DNA from: Paramuribaculum sp.
GTDB taxonomy: Bacteria > Bacteroidota > Bacteroidia > Bacteroidales > Muribaculaceae
NCBI GenBank assembly: GCA_009775605.1
Contig: VSPV01000055.1
Location: 1-15,053, forward strand
Direction: 5' to 3'
Length of the DNA stretch: 15,053 bases
Shown piece after piece: positions 1 to 6,856 of this stretch; position 1 is the stretch's first letter; every line of letters begins with the position of its first letter. Below the pieces are notes generated by a model, which made no database searches, had not been told where the DNA came from, and worked only from the letters and a program-made list of their open reading frames with translations. Made by a program: the position numbers and the translations under genes.

Positions 1-12
1 GCTCCATGGAGC
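1..12. repeat. 12-bp perfect palindrome at window edge
   Basis: GCTCCATGGAGC reads the same on both strands. It lies at the left edge of the window, upstream of the blaI promoter. It could be part of a terminator or operator of whatever lies to the left, but the left context is missing, so no role is assigned. Confidence 0.3.
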
Positions 13-94
13 AGCCCTACATTTTGCGATTTTTGCGGTTTTGTTGAAATGAAGTTGGGGGGATGAAATTTTTTTTGATAAAATTTTGAGAAAA

Positions 95-152
95 AACTAA
101 AGAAATAGTTGCGCAATTAAATTATTAGTTTTAGATTTGCGGCGTAACTAAT
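95..152. promoter_or_regulatory. Candidate BlaI operator: four AACTA/TAGTT half-sites
   Basis: The half-site AACTA occurs at 95-99 and 146-150, and its reverse complement TAGTT at 106-110 and 126-130. The first pair is AACTA-n6-TAGTT and overlaps the -33 element. The second pair extends to ATTAGTT (124-130) and AACTAAT (146-152) and brackets the -7 box. This is where an autoregulating BlaI repressor would be expected to bind. Binding is inferred; the half-site differs from the TACA/TGTA type known from staphylococcal BlaI/MecI. Confidence 0.4.
107..139 (+). promoter_or_regulatory. Bacteroidetes-type promoter of blaI-blaR1
   Basis: TAGATTTG at 132-139 fits the Bacteroidetes -7 consensus TAnnTTTG. 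AGTTG at 107-111 ends 20 bases upstream, which fits the -33 TTG element and its usual spacing. Transcription would start near 145, leaving a leader of about 15-20 bases before blaI. This is the only promoter in the window where both elements are seen at the expected distance. Confidence 0.6.
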
Positions 153-164
153 TTTTTAGTGAAG

Positions 165-557
165 ATGAAAGCAGGAAGGAAACGCCAGGTACTGACCGAA
201 AAGGAGGCTCCGATAATGCAGATGCTGTGGGAGCACGGGCCTATGTTTGTTCGCGAGATGGTGGAGCTGTATGATGAGCCCCGCCCGCATTTCAATACGG
301 TGTCCACGCAGGTGCGTATTCTCGAAGAGAAGGGCTATGTGGGCCACGAAGTGGTGGGTACATCCCACAGATTCTATGCCATCGCACGCAAAGAGGATTT
401 CCGTAACCGTTCGCTTGCGGGGGTGATTCGCGATTATTTCGACAACTCCTATAAAAACGTGGTGTCGGCGCTTGCCGAGGAAGAGAAGATTTCAGTGGAT
501 GAACTGCGTGAAATCATAGAGCTGGTGGAGAGAAAGAATAACGCCAAAAAGAAATAG
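165..557 (+). CDS. blaI: BlaI/MecI-family transcriptional repressor
   Basis: A 130-residue winged-helix protein of the BlaI/MecI/CopY family. The first ~80 residues carry the DNA-binding fold, with the family pattern of LTEKEAPIMQMLWEHGP, then VREMVEL, then PHFNTVSTQVRILEEKGYV as recognition helix and wing; the rest is helical and probably dimerises, ending in a lysine-rich tail. BlaI proteins repress their own operon until a partner BlaR1 peptidase triggers their loss, and that partner follows 2 bases downstream. ATG at 165 is preferred; an in-frame GTG at 159 would add two residues. A promoter and repeated half-sites lie just upstream. The target genes are unknown and no beta-lactamase is visible here, so a cell-envelope stress role is as likely as antibiotic resistance. 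Confidence 0.9.
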   Translation: MKAGRKRQVLTEKEAPIMQMLWEHGPMFVREMVELYDEPRPHFNTVSTQVRILEEKGYVGHEVVGTSHRFYAIARKEDFRNRSLAGVIRDYFDNSYKNVVSALAEEEKISVDELREIIELVERKNNAKKK

Positions 558-559
558 CC

Positions 560-1885
560 ATGGGACAGGTTTTCGCATACTCACTGGTGTCGGCATTGGT
601 GCTGATGCTGATGTATCTGGTTTATAAATGGATTCTTTCCGGAGAAAACCAGCATGGCTACAACCGCGCGGTGTTACTCGGCATTTACGCCATATCACTT
701 GCAGCTCCGCTGTTTATTCCGGCATTGTCGCACATGCTGGACGGAGGGCGGGGAGAGTCCGGAACGGTTGCTGTCGGGATGCCAACGGTGGAATTCGGCA
801 CCGGAGATTCTGCTGCTTCATCGGTTCTTGCTACCGTGCTCACGGTGATTTATTTCTCGGGAGTGTTTGCCGTGGTTGTAGCCACCTGTTATAGCGCGTT
901 GCGCCTCAACAATATAATCAGGAACGGAGAGCACTACGATCATGAGGGGTTTACTCTTGTGATACACGAGGACTGCGGTCTGGCTCCTTTCAGCTGGAGA
1001 AACTATATAGTCATTAACCGCAAGGATTTTGCCGAGTCGTGCAATCTGATTCTGGTGCATGAAACTATGCACGTGAAGGCATGGCATTGGGTTGACCTGA
1101 TGGTTGCGCAGGCGGTGGCGGCGTTCCAATGGTATAATCCCGCGGCGTGGCTTATGCGCGAGGAACTCAAGACGGTACATGAGTATCAGGCCGATGAGGC
1201 CGTGATGCTCTCCGGCACCGACATGAAACAATATCAGATGTTATTAATAAAAAAGGCTGTCGGCGGTAGATTCCAGTCGCTTGCCAACAGCCTGAATCAC
1301 AGCAATCTTAAAAAACGTATCACTATGATGTACAAATCAAAATCACCGGTGGGCCGACGCTTGCGCGTCCTCGCCCTCGCGCCGGCCGCATTAGTAGCGG
1401 TGGCAGTAGTCAACATTCCGGCAGTGGCATCAGCCCTTACATCGGCCTCACATGCCCTTGACGGCAGTAAAGTTACAAAAAATGACGGAATTTCCGTAAC
1501 TAACGCTTCCGAAACATCGGTTGCCGCGTTCAGCGAACAGAGCCCTCAGAAAGTTTATGATGAGGCGCAGGTGCAGCCGGAATATCCCGGCGGAATGATT
1601 GAAATGCTCAACGAGCTTGCGATGAAACTGCGCTATCCTGTAGAGGCAATGAAAGCGAACATCCAGGGCCGTGTAGTGGTGAGGTTCGTGGTGACTGAGA
1701 AAGGCAAAATCGCTTCCCCGGAGGTGATAAGAAGCGTAAGTCCCGAACTTGATGCCGAGGCAATCCGCGCCGTCCAGACACTTTCGGATTTCAAACCCGG
1801 AACCATAAACGGCAAGCCTGTGAGTGTGTATTACACTCTGCCTGTTACTTTCAAACTGGCGCCGGACCCCGAAAAAAAGAAATAA
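560..1885 (+). CDS. BlaR1-like M56 metallopeptidase with TonB C-terminal domain
   Basis: A 441-residue inner-membrane sensor-peptidase. Transmembrane segments lie near residues 4-25, 36-55 and 88-112. The zinc-peptidase motif HETMH is at 167-171, and HEYQADEAV at 207-215 probably gives the third zinc ligand. A further hydrophobic segment at about 268-292 is followed by a linker. Residues ~340-437 form a TonB C-terminal-like domain (PEYPGGMIEML, LRYPVEAM, GRVVVRFVV, GKPVSVYYTLPVTF). Classical BlaR1 ends in a penicillin-binding sensor domain; here the TonB-like domain replaces it, as is common in Bacteroidetes. It begins 2 bases after blaI, so the two form an operon, and it probably controls BlaI by signal-dependent proteolysis. 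The signal is not known from sequence. Confidence 0.88.
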   Translation: MGQVFAYSLVSALVLMLMYLVYKWILSGENQHGYNRAVLLGIYAISLAAPLFIPALSHMLDGGRGESGTVAVGMPTVEFGTGDSAASSVLATVLTVIYFSGVFAVVVATCYSALRLNNIIRNGEHYDHEGFTLVIHEDCGLAPFSWRNYIVINRKDFAESCNLILVHETMHVKAWHWVDLMVAQAVAAFQWYNPAAWLMREELKTVHEYQADEAVMLSGTDMKQYQMLLIKKAVGGRFQSLANSLNHSNLKKRITMMYKSKSPVGRRLRVLALAPAALVAVAVVNIPAVASALTSASHALDGSKVTKNDGISVTNASETSVAAFSEQSPQKVYDEAQVQPEYPGGMIEMLNELAMKLRYPVEAMKANIQGRVVVRFVVTEKGKIASPEVIRSVSPELDAEAIRAVQTLSDFKPGTINGKPVSVYYTLPVTFKLAPDPEKKK

Positions 1886-1905
1886 TGTAACTATTCAGAA
1901 AAATG

Positions 1906-1939
1906 CTTCCCCGGAACCATGTGAATGGAGCCGGGGAAG
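1906..1939. terminator. Hairpin terminator between convergent blaR1 and AI-2E genes
   Basis: CTTCCCCGG (1906-1914) pairs perfectly with CCGGGGAAG (1931-1939), with a second inner pairing CCAT/ATGG (1917-1920 with 1925-1928). On the minus strand the stem is followed at once by CATTTTT, so it best fits a terminator for the AI-2E gene. On the plus strand the next T-run is at 1955-1959. Confidence 0.7.
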
Positions 1940-1944
1940 TTCAG

Positions 1945-1960
1945 GCTATATAGCTTTTTA
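1945..1960 (+). terminator. Short palindrome plus T-run, possible second terminator of blaR1
   Basis: GCTATATAGC (1945-1954) is a 10-bp palindrome followed by TTTTTA. The stem is short, so it would be a weak terminator by itself. It sits just past the larger hairpin and could supply the T-run that hairpin lacks on the plus strand. Confidence 0.3.
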
Positions 1961-1966
1961 TTGAGT

Positions 1967-3100
1967 TCAGGAGGCCGAGTCAGGGTCAAGGGTATTATCG
2001 GATATGTTTTCGCATTCATGGGGCGTGCCGGAAGCCGGAGGATCGGAGATATATCGCTGGTAATATGCCATTATCAGCGAGGTGAGCGGAAGAGCTATAA
2101 TCATCCCTATGATGCCGAGCAGGCTGCCCCAGATTGACAGCGCAAGAAGAATTATGGCCGGATTGAGGCCCATTTCCTTGCCCATTACATGGGGCGTTAT
2201 CAGATAGTCGCAGATACATTGGGTGATGACGTAGACGAGTATGCATTTGCCCATTTCAGGAAGGAATTCCACAGAGCCTCCCAACGAATAAATGAATGCG
2301 ATTATCGCCACTGGGATGAGCGTGACATACTGAAAATAAGGTATCATATAGAGAATACCCACTATCACGCCCATAGGGATGGCAAGAGGGAGTCCGGCTA
2401 TGGTGAATCCTATGCAATAGAGCACCATGGCACAGAGGGCCACCACCCCCTGTCCGCGGAAATAATGATTCATGCTCACTTTCACGTCATTGACAATCTC
2501 TATGCCGCGCGCACGGTACCTGTAGGGGAAAATCTGCTTGAATCCGCTTACTATCTGGGGATAGTCGATGAGGATGAATATAATGTAGATGAGTGTGAGG
2601 AACCATTCGAGTGTCTGGAAGAGGACTCCTATCGAGCCTTCGAGAAGGGATGTGCCTTTGTTGATAAGTGTCTCGAAGTGAAGACTCTCTATGGTGGAGC
2701 GGAGTTGCTCGGGGCTGCAATGTTCCTTTATGAAATCGGTAATTGCCACATAATAAGGGGGCATCTGGCTCTTGCCGCTCTCTATGTCCTGAATTATCGA
2801 ACTCAGAACCCCGAGATCCTTGACTACGGTGGGGGTAAATGCGTAGAAAAATATCACCAGCACAGCCGAGAATTCAAGAATGGTGAGAAGCGAGGCGATA
2901 ACTCGTCCTTTGGTGTGGGTCCAGCGCATGTTGAACGTAACCATAGGTTCAAGAAGGTAGGCTATGAAGCAGGCTACGAAGAATGGCAGCAGGACATCGC
3001 TCAACTGAGATATCAGAAGCCAAAGGACTGCGGTGATGGCCAGCCCGATAATCAGATGCATTATGCGGTCGGTAGTCCAGTATTTTTTGTTGACTGACAT
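1967..3100 (-). CDS. AI-2E family transporter (putative permease)
   Basis: A 377-residue polytopic membrane protein of the AI-2E/YdiK/PerM family, close to the usual length of ~350-370. Hydrophobic segments occur near residues 13-32 and 35-50, about 70-92, ~160-180, and as a long block over ~215-345. The family pattern shows in LLPFFVACFIAYLLEPMV near the N-terminus, and in FRGQGVVALCAM, IPMGVIVGILYMIPYFQY and the C-terminal NPAIILLALSIWGSLLGIIGMIIALP. The family was named for an autoinducer-2 exporter, but members also act in sodium/proton exchange or are unassigned, so the substrate stays open. The acidic C-terminal tail after ~residue 350 is not conserved in type. It is a single gene, converging on blaR1 and divergent from the ATP-grasp-like gene. 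A 302-codon open frame on the opposite strand is a shadow. Confidence 0.88.
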   Translation of the reverse strand: MSVNKKYWTTDRIMHLIIGLAITAVLWLLISQLSDVLLPFFVACFIAYLLEPMVTFNMRWTHTKGRVIASLLTILEFSAVLVIFFYAFTPTVVKDLGVLSSIIQDIESGKSQMPPYYVAITDFIKEHCSPEQLRSTIESLHFETLINKGTSLLEGSIGVLFQTLEWFLTLIYIIFILIDYPQIVSGFKQIFPYRYRARGIEIVNDVKVSMNHYFRGQGVVALCAMVLYCIGFTIAGLPLAIPMGVIVGILYMIPYFQYVTLIPVAIIAFIYSLGGSVEFLPEMGKCILVYVITQCICDYLITPHVMGKEMGLNPAIILLALSIWGSLLGIIGMIIALPLTSLIMAYYQRYISDPPASGTPHECENISDNTLDPDSAS

Positions 3101-3164
3101 TGGTGTTGAAACGGCTTTTCAATAAAAACGTTATCGCGGGCTGCATGGTTTGACGGCGTTTCCG

Positions 3165-3172
3165 TAATTTTG
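3165..3172 (+). promoter_or_regulatory. -7 promoter box of the ATP-grasp-like gene
   Basis: TAATTTTG matches TAnnTTTG exactly. It ends 8 bases before the ATG at 3181, so the transcript would have almost no leader. A TTTG at 3149-3152 is only 12 bases upstream, too close for the usual -33 element. Confidence 0.45.
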
Positions 3173-3180
3173 CAACCGAT

Positions 3181-4242
3181 ATGGGCAAGCTCTATTTTTT
3201 CAACCCCGACAACGACCTGGCACTCGCCGCAGGCAACGGCGAACGCTATACTCCTCCGGCGGCCGCACTGGATTTGCGGCGCGCGGGAGCTCTGCTGCCG
3301 TTATGGTGGTGCGGTGATGGCGACGAGGTGCTTGTTGAGACTGATGAAGCGATAGAGGCTGCTGATAGTCTGAAATCGGCTTTCGGTCTGAGTGGAACAG
3401 CCGTCCGGAAGAGCGAGGCATCCGGCCGTGCGTTGCCCTGGGGGTGGAGCCCTCTTTCGGCAAGACTGATGCGCGAGGCCGGGGCTGCCGGGGTGCCGAC
3501 GCCGGATGAAATAGAACGGCTGCGCATGCTCTCGCACCGGCGAACGTCGATGCCGCTTGCCCGCGCAATGGGTGCGGACGAGAGGATAGCGGCGCGCGAG
3601 TGTTTCAGCGAGGCGGAGGCCGAGGCGGCTATTGCGGCTGCCGGAGGCGACGCGGTTATAAAGCAGCCCTGGTCAAGCAGCGGGCGCGGAGTCATGGCCA
3701 CGCGCTCCATGCGCGCTGACGCGTTGCGCCGCGCAATAGCGGGTACCATACGGCGCCAGGGAAGCATAATGGTGGAGAGTAGGCTTGAGCGTGAGGCCGA
3801 TTTCGCCGCGCTGTTCGTGAGCGACGGCCGCATGGTGAGGTTTGAGGGCGCGAGTGTGTTTGCCACATTGCCCTCGGGCGCTTATGCAGGAAACATAGTT
3901 GACAGCGGCGACCGGCTCCGGGAGCTGATTCCCGTGGATATTTCCGCTGCAATAGCTGGAGCCGAGAAATATCTTACAGAGGCGGTAGCCCCGTATTACC
4001 GAGGGTATATGGGGATAGATATGCTTGCTTACCGGGAGGGAGGGCGGCTGAAGCTTGACCCGTGTGTGGAGCTGAATCTGCGCATGACCATGGGCGTAGC
4101 GGCCATGCTTCTCGCGCGCCGCGGCCTCCGTGGCGTGCTGAGGGTAAAGCCGTCGGGGCCTTCCGCAGACGAAATAAACCTTTCGCCGATACGGGGGGCA
4201 AGATTCTCTGTTGTGGTCATTGACGGGGAGGCACCTGCCTGA
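3181..4242 (+). CDS. Uncharacterised protein with ATP-grasp-like motifs
   Basis: A 353-residue soluble protein with no signal peptide. It starts MGKLYFFNPDNDLALAAGNG, a pattern I associate with unnamed conserved Bacteroidetes proteins. The second half carries features of an ATP-grasp fold: AVIKQPWSSSGRGV at ~158-171 (a lysine plus glycine/serine-rich loop, as in the ATP-binding part), and ELNLRMTMG at 297-305, where E297, N299 and R301 sit like the Mg-binding E-x-N-x-R of that superfamily. ATP-grasp enzymes join a carboxylate to an amine, thiol or similar via an acyl-phosphate; the substrate here is unknown. Its last 26 bases overlap the end of maf on the other strand. The gene is GC-rich like its neighbours and is preceded by a -7 box only 8 bases from the start codon. 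Confidence 0.7.
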   Translation: MGKLYFFNPDNDLALAAGNGERYTPPAAALDLRRAGALLPLWWCGDGDEVLVETDEAIEAADSLKSAFGLSGTAVRKSEASGRALPWGWSPLSARLMREAGAAGVPTPDEIERLRMLSHRRTSMPLARAMGADERIAARECFSEAEAEAAIAAAGGDAVIKQPWSSSGRGVMATRSMRADALRRAIAGTIRRQGSIMVESRLEREADFAALFVSDGRMVRFEGASVFATLPSGAYAGNIVDSGDRLRELIPVDISAAIAGAEKYLTEAVAPYYRGYMGIDMLAYREGGRLKLDPCVELNLRMTMGVAAMLLARRGLRGVLRVKPSGPSADEINLSPIRGARFSVVVIDGEAPA

Positions 4243-4825
4243 ACATGGTGTAGAGCAGATGCAGAGGCAGACCCATGACATTGTAGAAACTGCCGCGGAT
4301 TCCCTTGACGCCTATGCAGCCTATCCATTCCTGAATGCCGTAGGCTCCGGCCTTGTCGAAGGGGCGGAAACGGTCAACGTATGTGTCAATCTCGAAGTCG
4401 GTGAGAGGTGCGAAATCCACCTCCGTAGAGGCTGATTCAGTGACGGAACCGCCATCCCATGCTACGGTGACGCCGGTCACCACGGTGTGGAAACGTCCAG
4501 ACAGCTCGTGGAGCATCCGGCGCGCGTCGTCAGGGCCGGTGGGTTTGCCGAGAATTTCGCCACGGCATATCACGATGGTATCCGATGTGACTACAACCTT
4601 GCCTGACATGCCGTAAGAGTGGCCATAGGCACGGCTTTTCAGCTGCGAGAGGTATGCCGGCACGTGTTGAGGAGGAAGGTCGGCGGGATAGGTTTCCTCC
4701 ACGTCGCGGGGCACTTCCACGTCAAATTCCACACCGAGCATCCCGAGCAACTCGCGCCGACGCGGAGATCCGCTTGCAAGAATAAGCCTGTAGCCGTTGA
4801 GCGAGGGAACAAGACCTGTTACCAT
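4217..4825 (-). CDS. maf: Maf-like nucleotide pyrophosphatase (dTTP/UTP type)
   Basis: A 202-residue member of the Maf/YhdE family, which hydrolyses certain nucleoside triphosphates to the monophosphate and is thought to clean the nucleotide pool of modified forms. The signature SGSPRRRELL is at 18-27, the SDTIV motif with catalytic Asp82 at 81-85, GKPTGPDDARRML at 93-105, and DKAGAYGIQE at 157-166. The Lys158 and Gln165 of that last motif point to the YhdE-like dTTP/UTP subgroup. It is the last gene of a four-gene minus-strand operon, and its start overlaps the kdsC-like gene by 7 bases. It ends in TGA inside the end of the convergent ATP-grasp-like gene, so there is no room for an ordinary separate terminator. 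Confidence 0.9.
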   Translation of the reverse strand: MVTGLVPSLNGYRLILASGSPRRRELLGMLGVEFDVEVPRDVEETYPADLPPQHVPAYLSQLKSRAYGHSYGMSGKVVVTSDTIVICRGEILGKPTGPDDARRMLHELSGRFHTVVTGVTVAWDGGSVTESASTEVDFAPLTDFEIDTYVDRFRPFDKAGAYGIQEWIGCIGVKGIRGSFYNVMGLPLHLLYTMFRQVPPRQ

Positions 4826-5343
4826 CCGAAAGCTTTTTCAGTGGTCATCCAATGGTCCTGCGCGCGCAGTATCTGCTCAAGAAGGTCGCGGGCCACGCCA
4901 TAGCCTCCGTTGCAGGGGGATACGTAGCGGCAGTGCTGGAGAATGTCGATGGCGCTGTCGGCGGGGGCCACGCTCAGGCCCACGCACTGCATGGGTTCGA
5001 AATCGGGCACGTCGTCGCCCACGAAGGCCACCTCGTCGGGGGTAAGACCGTGACGCGCCATCCAGTCGGTGAGCACTTCCACCTTGCGCGACGCGCCCTG
5101 ATGGATTTCCTTGATGCCGAGCGCGCTGTAACGGGCCGCCACGCCGCGGCTGGTGGCGCCGGTGATTATGGCTATCTCCAGACCGCATTTCACGGCAAGC
5201 TGCAGGGCATAGCCATCCTTGATATTGACCATGCGGAGAGGCTCGCCCTCCGGGGATGTGGGGATGGTGGAGGGGGAGAGGACGCCGTCCACATCGAACG
5301 CCACTCCTTTTATTTTTTTGAGATCGTAGTTGATGCTGCTCAT
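4819..5343 (-). CDS. KdsC-like HAD phosphatase
   Basis: A 174-residue HAD-superfamily phosphatase of the small, capless KdsC type. The nucleophile motif FDVDGVLSP has Asp17 and Asp19, motif II is IITGATS at 59-65 with Thr61, Lys87 is in SRKVEV, and the metal site is FVGDDVPDFEPM at 107-118. Length and motif spacing fit 3-deoxy-D-manno-octulosonate-8-phosphate phosphatase, which makes Kdo for lipopolysaccharide. Typical KdsC has a TDVDGVLTDG-like motif, so the match is close but not exact, and a related sugar phosphatase cannot be excluded. Its ATG overlaps the stop of the upstream gene as ATGA, which suggests coupled translation. Kdo synthesis partners are not visible in this window. Confidence 0.82.
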   Translation of the reverse strand: MSSINYDLKKIKGVAFDVDGVLSPSTIPTSPEGEPLRMVNIKDGYALQLAVKCGLEIAIITGATSRGVAARYSALGIKEIHQGASRKVEVLTDWMARHGLTPDEVAFVGDDVPDFEPMQCVGLSVAPADSAIDILQHCRYVSPCNGGYGVARDLLEQILRAQDHWMTTEKAFGW

Positions 5344-6137
5344 TTCTTATTGTAATGATTGATAATGGCTTCTGATACTTCGCCGTAGAGCTTTGACTCG
5401 GGAGTGTCGCCCAGAAGCTTCCTGTGGGTTTCGATGACTCCGCGGTCGCCTCGCCGGGCGGGGCCGGTCTGGTTTCCCTCGGGGCCTTCTTCCATGGCTT
5501 TGCGCAGTGTTTCTTTCAGCAACGGATGCAGCACGGAGAGGTCGAGGCCGGGATGCTCACGCAGAATATTGTCGGCAATGGTCCAGAAGTAATTGGTGAA
5601 ATTGCATGCGAACACGGCGGCAACGTGCATTTTACGCCGGAGATCGCTGTCGGCTTCATGGACAATGGGGGATATGGCGAGGGCCAGACGGCGCGCCGTT
5701 GCAAGTCCCGGGGCAGAGTCGGCCTCGATGAACACGGGAAGTTCCCGGAGGTTTACCTTTACGCCCTTTGAGAAAGTCTGAAGCGGATAGAGCACGCCGT
5801 AACCACCTCCGGCCGGAGCGAGCGCAGCAGCAGGCACGCTTCCGGAGGTATGAAGCCAAAGAGCGGTGGCGGGAAAAAGTCCGGCGGCTTCGAGAGCTAC
5901 GGAGGCCACGCGGTCGTCCTTTACGGCTATCAGATAGACGTCGGCGTCGCGCGGGAGAGAGGCTATCTCAGTTACGGCCTGCGGGCGCGGGGAGAGCGAA
6001 GCGGCGAGAGCCGCGGCATGGCCGGGAGTGGGGCTGCAGACGGCCGTCAGCTCTATGTCAGGCGCAGAGGTGAAAGCCGGAGCGAGCGCCCATGCCACGT
6101 TGCCCGAGCCTATGATACAGATTCGGAGCGGACGCAT
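5340..6137 (-). CDS. Rossmann-like/DUF2520 oxidoreductase-type protein
   Basis: A 265-residue protein with an N-terminal NAD(P)-binding Rossmann fold: ICIIGSGNVAWALA at 6-19 matches the GxGN-type dinucleotide loop. HTSGS at 96-100 and GVLYPLQTFSKG at 114-125 follow, as in this family. The C-terminal half, with ACNFTNYFWTIADNIL and a helical remainder, fits the DUF2520 domain, which resembles the C-terminal domain of ProC/F420-dependent reductases. The substrate is unknown to me. The neighbours are conserved in type: it starts at TGATG with the nitroreductase stop and ends in ATGA with the kdsC-like gene, so it is made as part of one operon with both. Confidence 0.82.
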   Translation of the reverse strand: MRPLRICIIGSGNVAWALAPAFTSAPDIELTAVCSPTPGHAAALAASLSPRPQAVTEIASLPRDADVYLIAVKDDRVASVALEAAGLFPATALWLHTSGSVPAAALAPAGGGYGVLYPLQTFSKGVKVNLRELPVFIEADSAPGLATARRLALAISPIVHEADSDLRRKMHVAAVFACNFTNYFWTIADNILREHPGLDLSVLHPLLKETLRKAMEEGPEGNQTGPARRGDRGVIETHRKLLGDTPESKLYGEVSEAIINHYNKK

Positions 6138-6679
6138 CAGATTTCAGAGTTGTTCCAGCTTCCGATGTGTACCTTCTCCCAGAGGAGTTTCGAGGGATCG
6201 ACAGGCTTGCGCTCCTCGTCCTTATGACCGAAGGTGACGATGCAGAGCACGGAGATGGTGTCGGGGATGCCGAGAAGCTGCTGCACGTATTCTTCGGAGG
6301 GGAGGCCGTCGGCGGTGAAACGGCCGCGCACCTGCACCCAGCAGGAGCCGAGACCGAGATCCTCGGCCTGGAGCTGCATGAAAGCGGCGGCTATGGACGC
6401 GTCCTCCACCCAGGGATCGGAGAGGGTGGAATCGGCGCAGACCACAACTGCGAGGCGGCAGCGCTCGACAGGCATGGCACCGGCGGGTTTGCACTGGGCG
6501 AGGCGCTGGAGCATGGATTTCTCGTCGACGCATACAAACTGCCAGGGGCGGCTGTTCTTGGATGTGGGAGCCAGGAGGGCAGCCTCGAGTATGAGTTTCA
6601 CGTCGGAGGCGTCGATGGTCTGGTCGGTATATTTGCGGATGCTGTGGCGGCGCAGGGCCAGCGAATGGAAGTGGGACAT
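6137..6679 (-). CDS. Nitroreductase-family flavoprotein
   Basis: A 180-residue FMN-dependent nitroreductase-family enzyme. The N-terminus HSLALRRHSIRKYTD gives the arginine/serine cluster that binds the FMN phosphate, and LLAPTSKNSRPWQFV at ~35-49 is the family's second flavin region. IAAAFMQLQAEDLGLGSCWVQV and a C-terminal FGHKDEERKPVDPSKL are also typical. The real reductant target is unknown; members reduce nitroaromatics, quinones or flavins. The open frame reaches back to an ATG at 6733, but the -7 box TACATTTG covers 6738-6731, so transcription would start downstream of that codon. ATG at 6679 is therefore chosen. It is the first gene of the nitroreductase-DUF2520-kdsC-maf operon, and shares the intergenic region with divergent thioredoxin. 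Confidence 0.87.
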   Translation of the reverse strand: MSHFHSLALRRHSIRKYTDQTIDASDVKLILEAALLAPTSKNSRPWQFVCVDEKSMLQRLAQCKPAGAMPVERCRLAVVVCADSTLSDPWVEDASIAAAFMQLQAEDLGLGSCWVQVRGRFTADGLPSEEYVQQLLGIPDTISVLCIVTFGHKDEERKPVDPSKLLWEKVHIGSWNNSEI

Positions 6680-6730
6680 GGGGATATGAAGTTTAATATG
6701 GTTTCGGTTAGAGGGTTTCGGATTATGGAG

Positions 6731-6738
6731 CAAATGTA
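6731..6738 (-). promoter_or_regulatory. -7 promoter box of the nitroreductase-maf operon
   Basis: On the minus strand this reads TACATTTG, an exact TAnnTTTG match. It lies about 50 bases ahead of the chosen ATG at 6679. No clear -33 TTG was found at the usual distance; the upstream stretch is A/T-rich. Confidence 0.5.
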
Positions 6739-6772
6739 GTAAAAAATAAAACTATTCGGGAGGGGAGATTGT

Positions 6773-6780
6773 TATTTTTG
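6773..6780 (+). promoter_or_regulatory. -7 promoter box of thioredoxin
   Basis: TATTTTTG matches TAnnTTTG. It would give a leader of about 70 bases before the ATG at 6857. It is 34 bases from the divergent -7 box of the nitroreductase operon. No convincing -33 element is seen. Confidence 0.45.
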
Positions 6781-6856
6781 CAAAAGCGTGGAGACGGAAG
6801 CATTTTCGCCTCCGCTGTCAAGTCCAAGCCTAAAATCACAAATACATAAATTTGTT

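Noticed and set aside
2189..3097. 302-codon open frame on the plus strand
   Set aside because: It is antisense to the AI-2E gene, its protein is rich in H, Y, E and D with no family pattern, and the opposite strand has clear membrane-protein motifs.
3246..4281. Long minus-strand open frames (206 and 202 codons) under the ATP-grasp-like gene
   Set aside because: Low-complexity Ala/Arg/Ser or His/Arg-rich products typical of shadows of a GC-rich gene; the plus-strand protein has coherent motifs.
6680..6733. Longer nitroreductase start at 6733
   Set aside because: The -7 promoter box covers that codon, and the extra 18 residues show no family similarity.
6167..6739. 190-codon plus-strand open frame
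   Set aside because: Fully antisense to the nitroreductase, which has family motifs; the product here shows none.
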